Source: Solibacillus palustris (GTDB taxonomy: Bacteria > Bacillota > Bacilli > Bacillales_A > Planococcaceae). Taken from it: a stretch of DNA of 64,000 nucleotides. Shown here in pieces: positions 45,185 through 55,496 of this stretch. The DNA is taken from the NCBI RefSeq assembly GCF_022549215.1, contig NZ_JAKZFC010000001.1, forward strand, positions 434,001 through 498,000, in the 5' to 3' direction. The notes under the pieces are model-generated. The model saw only the letters and a list, made by a program, of their open reading frames with translations, was not told the origin of the DNA and did no database searches. The position numbers and the translations under genes were made by a program. The first letter of the stretch is position 1. Each line of letters opens with the position of its first letter.

Positions 45185-48100
45185 ATGACATTGCGTGTAA
45201 TATCTGGTCGAGCGGGTACAGGGAAATCTACATTAATTCATAAGGAAATTGTCGAGGACCTAAAGACAAATGTACTTGGCTACCCGATTTTTATTTTAGT
45301 ACCAGACCAAATGACGTTTTCGACAGAGTATGAGCTGACGAATAATTACGATATTGAAGGTATGATGCGCGCGCAAGTAATGACATTTAAACGACTTGCG
45401 TGGTTTGTGTTACAAAATGAGGGCGGTATTGCTCGCGAACGTATAGATAACACCGGCTACCGCATGCTATTGCGTCGGATTTTAGAAGAGCATCAAGAAG
45501 AGTTTTTACTATTTAAACAGGTTGCAGGAAAACGAGGCTTTACAAAAGAAGTAGAACAAATATTAAAGGAATTTAGTCAGTACAACATCGGTGTGGCCTC
45601 AATTCAACCGCTAATTGAAGCATTGCATTTAAATGGAGCGAGTGAAGTACTGCTCCATAAAATGCATGATATCGAAATTATTTTACAGCAATTACAACTG
45701 CGGATTGGTGCAGAATATGTCGATGGTGACGGTGATTTTCCTTTATTACTAGAGCGTATGCCGAAAATGGAAAGTCTACGCGAAACGCATGTTTATCTAG
45801 ATGGCTTCGTGTCATATAATGGCCAAGAGTTTGCAATTTTAAAAGAATTACTCATTTATGCGAAGCGTGTAACGTTAGTGCTACCAATGGATGATCCACA
45901 GGGAGATAAATTAGATGGTTCAACGTTTTATCGTGCTGCAATGACCTATGATAAATTAAAGCACGAATTGGCCAAATTGCAATTTGAGCGCGGCATTGTT
46001 ATAGAAGAAGAGCCACGCGTGCATTTAGAAATAAATTATCGCAGCAATAACCGTGATTTACAGCAAATTGAACGAAACTTTAATGAACCGTTTGTGACAT
46101 CTGTCGAATCGTTAGGGAATGCGCAAATTATCGAGGGAGTAAATCCACGCGCAGAGGTACAAGGTATTGCCCAGGAAATAAAAAAGCTCATTGTTGAGCA
46201 GGGGCTTCGTTATAAGGATATTGGGATTATGTATCGACAAGCGGATGTCTATGATCCAATAATTGGTACAACATTCGCGCAATATGAGATTCCTTATTTC
46301 TCAAACGAAAAGCGCGCGATGTTGTACCATCCACTCATTGAATTTAGTCGTTCCGTTTTAGAGATTATTACGTCGAATTGGAAATATGAGCCGGTATTTC
46401 GAAGTGTGAAAACTGACCTCTATTTTCCGTACAATGCAAATTTAGCAGCGATGCGCGACCGTGCTGATATTTTAGAGAATTTTGTCATAGCCAAAGGGAT
46501 TGTGCATGATCGTTGGTTCGATGAAAAGGTTTGGCATTACCGCCGTTTTAAATCATTGGAAAAAGTAAATGCAGTGCAAACAAAAGATGAGCAGGAACAC
46601 GAAACACTATTAAAATCGGTGCGTAATTTAATTGTTGAGCCGGTAAAAAACTTGCAGCGAAAGTTAAAAGGCAACGTAACTGGTCGTAATATTGTCGTTG
46701 CTTTGTACGAGTTTATGGAAGCGCTCGATGTGTATAAAAAGCTTGTTAAAATGCAGGAGCAAGAGGAAAAAGCACATGCACTGCAAAAATCATTAGAGCA
46801 TGAGCAAGCATGGAACGGCTGGGTGCATATTTTAGAACAATTTGATTTAATGTTTGGCGACAAGGAAATGACCTTAGAAGATGCAGCACAAATTTTAGAT
46901 GAAGGTTTTGAATCCCTACAGTTTTCTAGTGTGCCACCGACATTAGATGAAGTAACGGTTTCGACATTAGAATTTGCCCGCTTTGATAATAAAAAGGCGA
47001 TTTTCATTATTGGTGTCAATGATGGGGTCTATCCAATGCGTATGGATGCCGGTGGACTTTTATCGGATGCAGAGCGTGAAGTGTTTGAAAAGGCGGATGT
47101 CGAGCTAGCCCCTGGTATTAAAAGTCGACTGTTACAGGAAAGCTTTCTATTTTACCGTGCAATCGCTTCACCAACAGATTATTTGTTTGTTACATATGCG
47201 AGCGCTGATGAGGAAAGTAAGGGGAAGCTTCCATCAATTTATATAAATCGTCTCCATAAAATGTTCGAAGTGAAATCGGATGAAAAAACGGAACCAATCC
47301 GCACATTACGACAGCGTCAAGTGGTGGCAGACCCGCTTGATGAGCAAAATGCAGAGAATATGCTTGATTATTTGCAGCATCCGTCACCGGCAATTGGATT
47401 TTTAATGACACAGCTAAAGCAGGCACAATTTGAGCGTCGGGAAATACCTGAACAGTGGCAAGCGTTAAAAGCGTTTTATGAGAGGGAAGGCAATTGGCAA
47501 CATGTGCTCCATATTGTAACAAAGCCACTTTATGAAACAAATGAAGCGCAAAGCCTGACTGAAGAAACCGCAACCAAGCTATATGGCGAAAACTTTTTAG
47601 CGAGTGTTTCACGTATCGAAAAATTTTATAGCTGTCCTTATTCGCATTTTGCTTCATATGGCTTGAAGTTACAGGAACGCACGGAATTTAAGCTAGAATC
47701 ATTTGCGATGGGCGATCTATTCCATGAAGCGATTCGTACGATTTTGTCGGAAAAAGAGCAAACGATTGTACTTGATACGTATGTTGCTTGTTATAAAAAA
47801 GCCGATGATACGATTTCGAAGCTAGTAGATTATTTTTCATACAACATTTTAAAAAGTAGCCATCGCTTTGAGTATATTAAAACTAAGCTAGTAAAAATAG
47901 TGGCTCGTACGATCTATGCTTTAGTAAATCAAAGTGAACTATCCAAATTCAAGGCGATTGCGCATGAAAAGCCTTTTGGTAAGCGTGATGATAAAAATAC
48001 AGAACAAGATGACCGTAATCCACTTGATGCATTGGAAATTGAGCTAGACCATAACCGAAAAATGTACGTACGCGGCCAAATTGACCGAATAGATGCTTAT

Positions 48101-48817
48101 AAAGATGCGCAAAATCTGTATTTACGTGTCATTGACTATAAATCAAGTGGGCGTAAATTAGATTTCACTGAAGTATATAACGGCATTTCACTACAGTTGT
48201 TAACGTATTTAGATGTAGCGATGCAAAACTTCCCAGTCATTGCGCAGGAAGGGAAGTTCATTAAGAATTTATCGGAGCTTGAAAACATTATTGTACAAGC
48301 GGCTGGTATGTTCTATTTACATGTGCATAACCCACTAATTCCTACAGAGGATTATGAGCAGCTTGATCAAGTAGAGAACTTGCGTCAAGAAAAGTTCAAA
48401 CTAAGTGGTTATATGCTAAAGGATACAGAAGTGGCAAATTTAATGGATACATCGCTTGAGCCGAGTAAAGCTTCTATCATTGTCCCAGCAAAGTTTAAAA
48501 GTGGTAATGATTTAGAATTTGATAGTCGTTCATCGAAAGTCATTGAACCAGACGAAATGAAAGACCTTCAGCAATTTGTGCACCATAAATTCCGTCAAGC
48601 TGGCAATGAGATATACAAAGGCAATACCGAAATAAAACCGTACAGCTTAGGTAGTCAAAAGGCATGTACGTTTTGTAATTATAAATCGGTTTGTCAATTT
48701 GACGAAACAGAAACAGGCAATAGCTTCAATGAATTGAAGAAGCAAAAAGAGGAAGACGTATTTGACAATATTAAAAAGGCGGTGTGTGAACATGACGATT
48801 CCAACGAAGCCAATTGA
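45185..48817 (+). CDS. addB: AddB, helicase-nuclease subunit B
   Basis: AddB and AddA form the AddAB enzyme that processes DNA double-strand ends for RecA and reads Chi sites. The 1210-residue protein has a Walker A GRAGTGKST at 8-16, a large middle part related to inactive helicases and a C-terminal RecB-type nuclease domain. The four cysteines expected for the Fe-S staple are C817, C1161, C1164 and C1170. RBS GAGGTG. It overlaps addA by 26 nt. Confidence 0.96.
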   Translation: MTLRVISGRAGTGKSTLIHKEIVEDLKTNVLGYPIFILVPDQMTFSTEYELTNNYDIEGMMRAQVMTFKRLAWFVLQNEGGIARERIDNTGYRMLLRRILEEHQEEFLLFKQVAGKRGFTKEVEQILKEFSQYNIGVASIQPLIEALHLNGASEVLLHKMHDIEIILQQLQLRIGAEYVDGDGDFPLLLERMPKMESLRETHVYLDGFVSYNGQEFAILKELLIYAKRVTLVLPMDDPQGDKLDGSTFYRAAMTYDKLKHELAKLQFERGIVIEEEPRVHLEINYRSNNRDLQQIERNFNEPFVTSVESLGNAQIIEGVNPRAEVQGIAQEIKKLIVEQGLRYKDIGIMYRQADVYDPIIGTTFAQYEIPYFSNEKRAMLYHPLIEFSRSVLEIITSNWKYEPVFRSVKTDLYFPYNANLAAMRDRADILENFVIAKGIVHDRWFDEKVWHYRRFKSLEKVNAVQTKDEQEHETLLKSVRNLIVEPVKNLQRKLKGNVTGRNIVVALYEFMEALDVYKKLVKMQEQEEKAHALQKSLEHEQAWNGWVHILEQFDLMFGDKEMTLEDAAQILDEGFESLQFSSVPPTLDEVTVSTLEFARFDNKKAIFIIGVNDGVYPMRMDAGGLLSDAEREVFEKADVELAPGIKSRLLQESFLFYRAIASPTDYLFVTYASADEESKGKLPSIYINRLHKMFEVKSDEKTEPIRTLRQRQVVADPLDEQNAENMLDYLQHPSPAIGFLMTQLKQAQFERREIPEQWQALKAFYEREGNWQHVLHIVTKPLYETNEAQSLTEETATKLYGENFLASVSRIEKFYSCPYSHFASYGLKLQERTEFKLESFAMGDLFHEAIRTILSEKEQTIVLDTYVACYKKADDTISKLVDYFSYNILKSSHRFEYIKTKLVKIVARTIYALVNQSELSKFKAIAHEKPFGKRDDKNTEQDDRNPLDALEIELDHNRKMYVRGQIDRIDAYKDAQNLYLRVIDYKSSGRKLDFTEVYNGISLQLLTYLDVAMQNFPVIAQEGKFIKNLSELENIIVQAAGMFYLHVHNPLIPTEDYEQLDQVENLRQEKFKLSGYMLKDTEVANLMDTSLEPSKASIIVPAKFKSGNDLEFDSRSSKVIEPDEMKDLQQFVHHKFRQAGNEIYKGNTEIKPYSLGSQKACTFCNYKSVCQFDETETGNSFNELKKQKEEDVFDNIKKAVCEHDDSNEAN

Positions 48818-51800
48818 TGTGCAATGGACCGATGTGCAGTGGAAGGCTATTTACGCAGCAGGGCATGATGTATTAGTATCCGCCGCGGCAGGCTCAGGAA
48901 AAACGGCGGTGTTAATTGAACGTTTAATTCAAAAGATTTTAGCACCAGAAAAAGAGCGTATTGATGTTGATGAATTACTCGTTGTAACCTTTACAAATGC
49001 GTCAGCCGCTGAAATGCGCAATCGTATGGCGGAAGCGTTAGAAAAAGCATTGTCAAAGGACCCGAGTAATGCCTTTTTACGCCGCCAATTAAGCTTATTA
49101 AATAAAGCGCAAATTTCAACACTGCACTCATTTTGCTTATCCATTTGTCGGGAGTTTGCGTACACGATCGATTTAGATCCAGGTTTCCGATTGGCAAGTA
49201 CGGAGGAAGCATCACTTTTACAGGATGATGTGTTAATGGACGTGCTAGAAAAGGCGTATCGAGGCGATATGGATGCATTGTTTTCGAAGGATGAGCTCTA
49301 CGCATTAGTCGATAGCTTTGCGTCAGATCGTAGCGACCAAGCCATTGAGTTTTTACTACAGGAAATGTATAAGGTGTCGCGCGTACAGCCAAAGCCATAT
49401 GAGTGGTTACGAGAATTGCCAACGAAATATGACATTGATCCAGACGCACCGATTGATACATTAGCTGTTGCACAGGAAATTCGCCCATTTATCATTGCAA
49501 GCTTACAGGAAGCAGCAAGTCGATTAGAAAAGGGCTTGCAAATTGTATCGGTGGAGCCCGCACTTGAAAAAAATGTGCCGTTATTCGGGGCAGAATATAC
49601 GGCGGTAAAGGCTGTTTATGAAGCGCTAATACAAGGAACATGGGAACAGGCATATGCATTAATGCCGGCGATAGAATTTGGTCGTATAAAAGCGGCAACC
49701 AAAAAGGATACGGAAGAAGACCGAGCAAAGTATACAGTAGCCAAGGAGCATCGTGATCAAGCGAAGGCAATGATTACGGGTTTAAAAGAGACATTTTTCG
49801 CGCGCCACCCGAAGCTGTATGTACAGGAAATGGCAGCAACAAAGCCCATTTTGGAAACATTAGTGAAGCTCACAATTGAATATAGCGAGGCGTTTAAAAA
49901 AGCTAAGCAAGAGCGTGGGTTACTTGATTTTTCTGATTTGGAGCATTACGCACTTGAAATTTTAACAGCACCAAATAGTGATACAACACCACCAACCCCA
50001 TCTGAAGTAGCGATTGGCTTTAAACATCGCTTTAAAGAAGTGCTTGTTGATGAGTATCAAGATGTGAATTTTTTACAAGAAACGATTTTACAGCTTGTGA
50101 AAAGTGGCGATGAAGCAAGTGGCAATATGTTCATGGTCGGTGATGTGAAGCAGTCCATATACGCGTTTCGACTGGCAGAACCACGTCTATTTCTTGATAA
50201 ATATAAGCGTTTTGATGTCGATCCCACGCACAATGGTATGAAAATTGATTTAAATGCTAACTTCCGGAGTCGTTCTGAAGTGCTTGAAGGGACGAATTAT
50301 GTATTTGAGCAAATTATGGATGAGGAAGTCGGCGAAATCGAATATGACGAGCAAGCAAAGCTCAAATTTGGTGCGAGCTATGATGCGCAGCAAGTGCCGA
50401 TTGAGCTTGTATTATTAGAGGGCGATTCGAAAACACAAATCGTACCAGGGGCAGAAGATGATACAGAAGAGGAAAGCATTAGCGCAGCGCAACAGGAAGC
50501 ACGCTATATTATTGAACGTATCCGTGGATTGGTTGAAAAAGGTGGACAAGTTTACAATCCAAAAACGAAATCGATGCGTCCTGTAAATTACCGAGACATA
50601 GTTGTATTAATGCGCTCGCGTTCTTGGTATACAACATTTGCTGAGGAATTTAAAATGGCGGGCTTACCGTTATATGCTGAAACGGACGGGGGCTATTTCG
50701 AATCGCTTGAAGTAATGATTATGATCAACACACTAAAAGTGATCGACAACCCATATCAAGATATCCCACTCGCATCGGTGCTACGCGCGCCATTTATTGG
50801 GCTAACGGAAAATGAACTCGCAGCGATTCGCTTAGTCAATGAAAAAGTGCCATTTTATGACGCGTTAAAGCAATACCGTGAAAAGGGAAGTAACGCGATT
50901 TCAAACGCTACGGAACAAAAGTTAGATAAATTCTTTAGTTTACATGAAAAGTGGCGAAATTTCTCGCGTCACGGGGCGTTAGCTGATTTAGTGTGGCAAG
51001 TGTATTTAGATACGAATTACATTGAAATGGTTGGCGCAATGGCGAATGGCAAGCAGCGTCAGGCCAATTTACGTGCACTGCATGACCGCGCATTAAGCTA
51101 TGAAAAGTCATCGTTCCGCGGTTTATTCCGTTTCTTACGATTTATCGACCGTATGCACGCGCGCGGGGATGATTTAGGCATTGCAAAATCAATTAGTGAA
51201 GCCGATGATGTCGTAACTCTGATAACGATACACAAATCAAAGGGGTTAGAATATCCAGTCGTATTTGTGGCGGGTATGAGTAAAAATTTTAATACGAAAG
51301 ATTTAGGAAGCCGTTATATTTTTGATCAGGAGTTTGGCTTAGCGATTAAATCAGTAAACCCAGATTTGAATATTATTTCAACATCACTTCCACATTTATA
51401 CGTAAAAGAAAAGAAGCTTGCAAAATTAAAGGCCGAAGAAATGCGTATATTATATGTTGCGATGACGCGTGCAAAAGAGCGATTAATATTAGTTGGCTCA
51501 ATTAAAGATTGGGAAAAGCAAAAGGAAGAATGGCAGTTTTATCAGGACTTACAAGAAAAGGTACTGCCGAAGTATGTACGTTCAAAAGCGAATAATTATT
51601 TAAGTTGGGTTGGCCCAGCTGTTGCACGTCATGACGATTTCCTATTTGCCAATTATCGCTCGGATAATGCGACAAAAACAGAAAAATGGACGATTACAGT
51701 GGTGCCAAATAGTGATTATTTAGCAACGAATGAGTTGACAGAAGTAAGTGAGGACCATACAAAACAAGTGGTGAACGAGGATTTAGTCTCATTGCTAACG

Positions 51801-52511
51801 AAGCGTTTTTCAGCCGTCTATCCATATAAACAGGCAGTAATAAAAAAATCGAAAACATCTGTGTCTGAGCTAAAGCGTTTAGAAAGCTTGCAGCAAATGG
51901 AAGACGAACAGCTGTACAATACCGATGCAAAGCGTTACGTAAAGGCGAATGTTCCGAGCTTTATGCTGAAAGGAAAAAAGAACGAACGTAAACTTTCAGC
52001 AACAGAGATCGGAACCGCGGTACACGCAGTCATGCAGCATGCCCCTCAACAAGGTTTTACAACGCTTGTACAAGTAGAACAATTTATTCAATCATTAGTC
52101 GAGCGTCAATTATTACAGCAAATAGAAGCCGAGGCAGTACAGGCTGATAAAGTGCTCGCATTTTTCCAAGCAGAAATTGGACAGCGCTTTACAAAAGCCT
52201 CGCAAATATTACGTGAAATGCCGTTCACACTCAGCCTAAAAGATAAGGACGGGGATGCCCAAATTATCCAAGGGGTAATTGACTGCTTATTTGAGGACGC
52301 TAACGGTCAGTGGGTGCTTCTAGATTATAAAACGGATTTTATCACACCATCGATTTTAGACGATTTTGAGAAAGTTAAACAAAAAATGACCAAATCCTAC
52401 CAAATTCAATTAAACTATTATCAACAGGCTGTCCAATCGATTAAACGAATTGATATTAGCGAGAAATATTTATATTTGTATAGTATTGGTCAACAGCTAA
52501 AAATGGATTAG
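48792..52511 (+). CDS. addA: AddA, helicase-nuclease subunit A
   Basis: The 1239-residue protein is the UvrD-type helicase and second nuclease of AddAB. Walker A is AAAGSGKT (31-38), and helicase motifs include VDEYQDVN, GDVKQSIYAFR and THKSKGLEYPVVF-like HKSKGLEYPVV. The nuclease site at the C-terminus has IDCLFEDANGQWVLLDYKTD. ATG 48792 is set by AGGCGGTGTG; the frame is open from 48762. It lies entirely in an operon with addB. Confidence 0.96.
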   Translation: MTIPTKPIDVQWTDVQWKAIYAAGHDVLVSAAAGSGKTAVLIERLIQKILAPEKERIDVDELLVVTFTNASAAEMRNRMAEALEKALSKDPSNAFLRRQLSLLNKAQISTLHSFCLSICREFAYTIDLDPGFRLASTEEASLLQDDVLMDVLEKAYRGDMDALFSKDELYALVDSFASDRSDQAIEFLLQEMYKVSRVQPKPYEWLRELPTKYDIDPDAPIDTLAVAQEIRPFIIASLQEAASRLEKGLQIVSVEPALEKNVPLFGAEYTAVKAVYEALIQGTWEQAYALMPAIEFGRIKAATKKDTEEDRAKYTVAKEHRDQAKAMITGLKETFFARHPKLYVQEMAATKPILETLVKLTIEYSEAFKKAKQERGLLDFSDLEHYALEILTAPNSDTTPPTPSEVAIGFKHRFKEVLVDEYQDVNFLQETILQLVKSGDEASGNMFMVGDVKQSIYAFRLAEPRLFLDKYKRFDVDPTHNGMKIDLNANFRSRSEVLEGTNYVFEQIMDEEVGEIEYDEQAKLKFGASYDAQQVPIELVLLEGDSKTQIVPGAEDDTEEESISAAQQEARYIIERIRGLVEKGGQVYNPKTKSMRPVNYRDIVVLMRSRSWYTTFAEEFKMAGLPLYAETDGGYFESLEVMIMINTLKVIDNPYQDIPLASVLRAPFIGLTENELAAIRLVNEKVPFYDALKQYREKGSNAISNATEQKLDKFFSLHEKWRNFSRHGALADLVWQVYLDTNYIEMVGAMANGKQRQANLRALHDRALSYEKSSFRGLFRFLRFIDRMHARGDDLGIAKSISEADDVVTLITIHKSKGLEYPVVFVAGMSKNFNTKDLGSRYIFDQEFGLAIKSVNPDLNIISTSLPHLYVKEKKLAKLKAEEMRILYVAMTRAKERLILVGSIKDWEKQKEEWQFYQDLQEKVLPKYVRSKANNYLSWVGPAVARHDDFLFANYRSDNATKTEKWTITVVPNSDYLATNELTEVSEDHTKQVVNEDLVSLLTKRFSAVYPYKQAVIKKSKTSVSELKRLESLQQMEDEQLYNTDAKRYVKANVPSFMLKGKKNERKLSATEIGTAVHAVMQHAPQQGFTTLVQVEQFIQSLVERQLLQQIEAEAVQADKVLAFFQAEIGQRFTKASQILREMPFTLSLKDKDGDAQIIQGVIDCLFEDANGQWVLLDYKTDFITPSILDDFEKVKQKMTKSYQIQLNYYQQAVQSIKRIDISEKYLYLYSIGQQLKMD

Positions 52512-52522
52512 GAGGACGAGTT

Positions 52523-53698
52523 GTGGAGTTTCGCCCAGTAGGTTCAAATGAGCGTATTGCAACGCTTGATATACTTCGAGGTTTTAGTTTGCTTGGTATT
52601 TTATTAGTGAATATGTTTGGATTTTATTTACCGATGCCTCATATAGCAGATTTAAGTAATTGGTTTAGTGAGGCACAGGATATAATTTTACAGCAACTTT
52701 TAGATATTTATGTGCAAAGTAGTTTTTATCCGTTATTTTCAATGCTGTTCGGGTATGGTTTAGCAATGCAGTTTTTAAAGGCAAAACAAACGGGGGCTAG
52801 CTTTTATCGTTTTGCTCCTAAGCGTATGGTTATTTTATTTGCAGTGGGGATGCTACATGCCATTTTCATTTGGTGGGGCGATATTTTGGCAACGTATGCA
52901 TTTTGTGGTGTCTTTTTGATTGCATTGATGCGTCTGCCAGCAAAATGGCTTTTAATAATTGCCATTATCGTGAATGGATTGTATCATGCGTTTATCTTAA
53001 GTTTGTACAAGGTTAGTGGTATGTTTACTATGACAACAGATAGCATGTCTGTTGATATCGAAGCAATTCAAAGCGCCATTGCGGCATATGGTGTGGGGAA
53101 TTGGGCAGATGCATTTTCACAGCGCTTAGTTGATTTGTCGATTCAAATGAGTGGATTTATGTGGATTTCGTCGCTGTTTACGATTTTACCCTATATGTTA
53201 ATCGGTGCAGCACTTGCGAAATGGCGATTGATTGAACGTGCGAAAGAAAAACTAGTGTTATGGTTTGTACTAGCACTCGTTGGAATCGGCGTAGGCATTT
53301 ATGTCAAAAGCTTGCCGATTGTAGGTGCGCAAACATTTGGTAATGAATATTTACAAGTGTATATTGGTGGTCCGATTTTAGCATTAGGCTATATTGCGGT
53401 TGTGACGTTAATAACGCAGCTACCAGTCATTGCAAAAATTTTAACACCGGTCGCTAAAGCTGGTCGTATGTCGATGACACTTTATATTATGCAGTCCATC
53501 GTATGTACAGCACTATTTTATAATTGGGGCTTTAGCTTGTATGGTGAGGTTAATGTACAAATGGGGATCTTTATTGCGCTCGCGATTTATGTCAGCCAGT
53601 TACTAATCGCAGAGCTATATTTTACAAAGTTTAAGCAAGGTCCACTCGAAGCAACAATGAAACGATTAACCTATGGTAATAAGATTTCGGAAAAGTAA
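52523..53698 (+). CDS. DUF418 multi-pass membrane protein
   Basis: The 391-residue protein is of the YeiB/DUF418 type: MEFRPVGSNERIATLDILRGFSLLGILL-like start (ERIATLDILRGFSLLGI) and about 8-10 membrane spans. Its C-terminal DUF418 region holds GRMSMTLYIMQSIVCTALFY. Family members may act in export or modification of surface sugars or lipids; no function is proven. GTG start at 52523 behind AGGAGGACG, 11 nt after addA, so likely co-transcribed with addBA. Confidence 0.82.
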   Translation: MEFRPVGSNERIATLDILRGFSLLGILLVNMFGFYLPMPHIADLSNWFSEAQDIILQQLLDIYVQSSFYPLFSMLFGYGLAMQFLKAKQTGASFYRFAPKRMVILFAVGMLHAIFIWWGDILATYAFCGVFLIALMRLPAKWLLIIAIIVNGLYHAFILSLYKVSGMFTMTTDSMSVDIEAIQSAIAAYGVGNWADAFSQRLVDLSIQMSGFMWISSLFTILPYMLIGAALAKWRLIERAKEKLVLWFVLALVGIGVGIYVKSLPIVGAQTFGNEYLQVYIGGPILALGYIAVVTLITQLPVIAKILTPVAKAGRMSMTLYIMQSIVCTALFYNWGFSLYGEVNVQMGIFIALAIYVSQLLIAELYFTKFKQGPLEATMKRLTYGNKISEK

Positions 53699-53756
53699 GG
53701 TAATTTCGAAAGATTTGATGTATGATGTAAAAAAACATTAAGGAGCGCTCTACGTT

Positions 53757-54659
53757 ATGAAATTGTTATCATTTAAAGTTAAAGACCAAATAAAGTTTGG
53801 ACCAAAAGTGAAAAAAGAAGAGGCAGTTTGGGATGTTGTTGAAATTCAAAAACAACTAAACGTTTTAAAAGCCTTCCCTATAACAATTATTGATGGTATA
53901 GCGTTAGGCTATGAATTTGTCGAGCAAGTTCGTAAGTTAGTAGATGCCGCACAAAAACATGAAGACAGTGCGCAATTTAAATTAGCGTATTCAGATATTG
54001 AATGGTTATCACCAATTCCTCGTACACCAAAAAATATTTTATGTGTAGGAAAGAATTACAACGATCACGCAGTTGAAATGGGGGCCGACAAAGCCCCAGA
54101 AGATATTATGATTTTTACGAAATCTCCAACAGCTATAGCAGCTGATGAGTCAACATTACCGGTACATGCAGACTTAACCGATTCACTTGATTATGAAGGT
54201 GAGTTGGCGATTGTTATCGGGAAGCGTGGAAAAAATATTGCTAAGGGAATGGCAATTGACTATGTGTTTGGTTATACAATTGCAAATGATCTTACAGCGC
54301 GTGACCTTCAACAAAAACATAAACAGTTCTTCTTAGGAAAGAGCTTAGATGGCAGCTGTCCGATGGGGCCGTACTTAGTGACAAAAGACGAAATTCCTGA
54401 TCCACATGCACTTTCAATCGTAACGAAAGTAAATGGAGAAGTACGTCAAAATGGTTCAACGAAAGATATGATGTTTACGGTGTCAGATATAATTGCAATC
54501 GTATCAAAATACGTAACGCTTGAGCCAGGCGATGTGATTTTAACTGGTACGCCAGCTGGAGTGGGTAAGGGCATGAATCCACCACAATTTTTAAAAGCAG
54601 GCGATGAAGTGAAAATTTCGATTGAAGGAATTGGAACGCTAGCAAATCGCTTCGCTTAG
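53757..54659 (+). CDS. Fumarylacetoacetate hydrolase family protein (YisK-like)
   Basis: The 300-residue protein has the FAH fold: LCVGKNYNDHAVEMG in the substrate loop, DYEGELAIVIGK with metal ligand Glu, FLGKSLDGSCPMGPYLV and TGTPAGVGKGM. Such enzymes cleave or decarboxylate 2-oxo/acylpyruvate acids with Mg. It is followed by a YisL homologue, matching the B. subtilis yisK-yisL pair; YisK is an oxaloacetate decarboxylase linked to cell shape. RBS AAGGAG. Confidence 0.88.
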   Translation: MKLLSFKVKDQIKFGPKVKKEEAVWDVVEIQKQLNVLKAFPITIIDGIALGYEFVEQVRKLVDAAQKHEDSAQFKLAYSDIEWLSPIPRTPKNILCVGKNYNDHAVEMGADKAPEDIMIFTKSPTAIAADESTLPVHADLTDSLDYEGELAIVIGKRGKNIAKGMAIDYVFGYTIANDLTARDLQQKHKQFFLGKSLDGSCPMGPYLVTKDEIPDPHALSIVTKVNGEVRQNGSTKDMMFTVSDIIAIVSKYVTLEPGDVILTGTPAGVGKGMNPPQFLKAGDEVKISIEGIGTLANRFA

Positions 54660-54770
54660 CATTGTAAAATTTTCTTATAATGCTAGTTAAGTTAGTCGAA
54701 TTCATTGAATCCATTTGAGCTCTCATGGTAGGATAAAACATGTAGGGAAAAATAGAAGAGGTGGAAAATC

Positions 54771-55139
54771 ATGAGTTTTTTATCAAGCACACCGCATTTA
54801 CACATCACAACTTGGGTAATTGCATTAGTTTTATTCTTCATCGCAGCATTAGCTAGCAAAAAGTTAACAGGTGTGCATATGGCACTACGCGTTATGTACA
54901 TTTTAATCATTATTTCTGGTGGCGCATTATTCTTAGAATGGCGCGACAAAATTCCTGAAAGCGGCATGAACTATGATATGAAGGTGCTATTCGGTATTTT
55001 AGTAATCGGCTTCATGGAAATGGTTTTAGTACGTAAAGGTAAAGGCAAATCAGTTAATTTATTCTGGATTTTATTTGCCGTTGCATTATTAGTAACATTA
55101 TACCTAGGGTTAAGCATGGGTATCGGTATGAATTTCTAA
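54771..55139 (+). CDS. yisL: YisL, DUF1516 membrane protein
   Basis: The 122-residue protein has four spans with short loops: IHTTWVIALVLFFIAALAS-like first segment, MYILIIISGGALFLEW, VLFGILVIGFMEMVLV and FWILFAVALLVTLYLGLS. It belongs to the YisL (DUF1516) family, whose role is unknown. RBS GAGGTGG. A terminator follows. Confidence 0.88.
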   Translation: MSFLSSTPHLHITTWVIALVLFFIAALASKKLTGVHMALRVMYILIIISGGALFLEWRDKIPESGMNYDMKVLFGILVIGFMEMVLVRKGKGKSVNLFWILFAVALLVTLYLGLSMGIGMNF

Positions 55140-55149
55140 TTTTAAAATG

Positions 55150-55184
55150 AAACCACTTTAGCGAATAAGCTAGAGTGGTTTTTT
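55150..55184 (+). terminator. Terminator after yisL
   Basis: AAACCACTTTAGC pairs with GCTAGAGTGGTTT (one wobble) around a 6-nt loop, followed by TTT. Confidence 0.88.
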
Positions 55185-55249
55185 CTTCTTTGTTAAGGAA
55201 ACTATAAATTATCGCATAGTGTATAACTTTTGCAAAAAGTCATCTTCCG

Positions 55250-55378
55250 TCTAGGCTAAAGCGCCAGCCCCTCGGCCATTTCGATCCCTCCTGCAAAAGT
55301 GGCGGAGCGTTTACTTTTGCGTCGGGCCCTCCAATGTCTCTCGGGACTGAACGGGCACTTTAGCGCTTTTGTTCTAGA
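55250..55378. repeat. GC-rich palindromic intergenic element
   Basis: The outer arms CTAG plus GCTAAAGCGC and GCGC-type CTTTAGCGC plus CTAGA flank a block with the inner inverted repeat GCAAAAGT/ACTTTTGC. It is GC-rich in an AT-rich region and resembles dispersed bacillar intergenic repeats (the CAGCCCCTCGG motif). The rest of the 357-bp gap before the next gene has only a possible TTTTGGTAAAAT promoter. Confidence 0.6.
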
Positions 55379-55496
55379 ATACACATTTTTGTCACTTATT
55401 TGTTCAATTTACTATTAATAACTACTGTTTCCATAGCTTGTCATATGCTTTTTTTGGTAAAATGACGATGGACTGTATGTGAAGGAGAGGAAAAAG

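Noticed and set aside
46537-47019. Minus-strand frame of 160 codons inside addB
   Set aside because: Low-complexity S/C/T-rich shadow of a well-supported gene.
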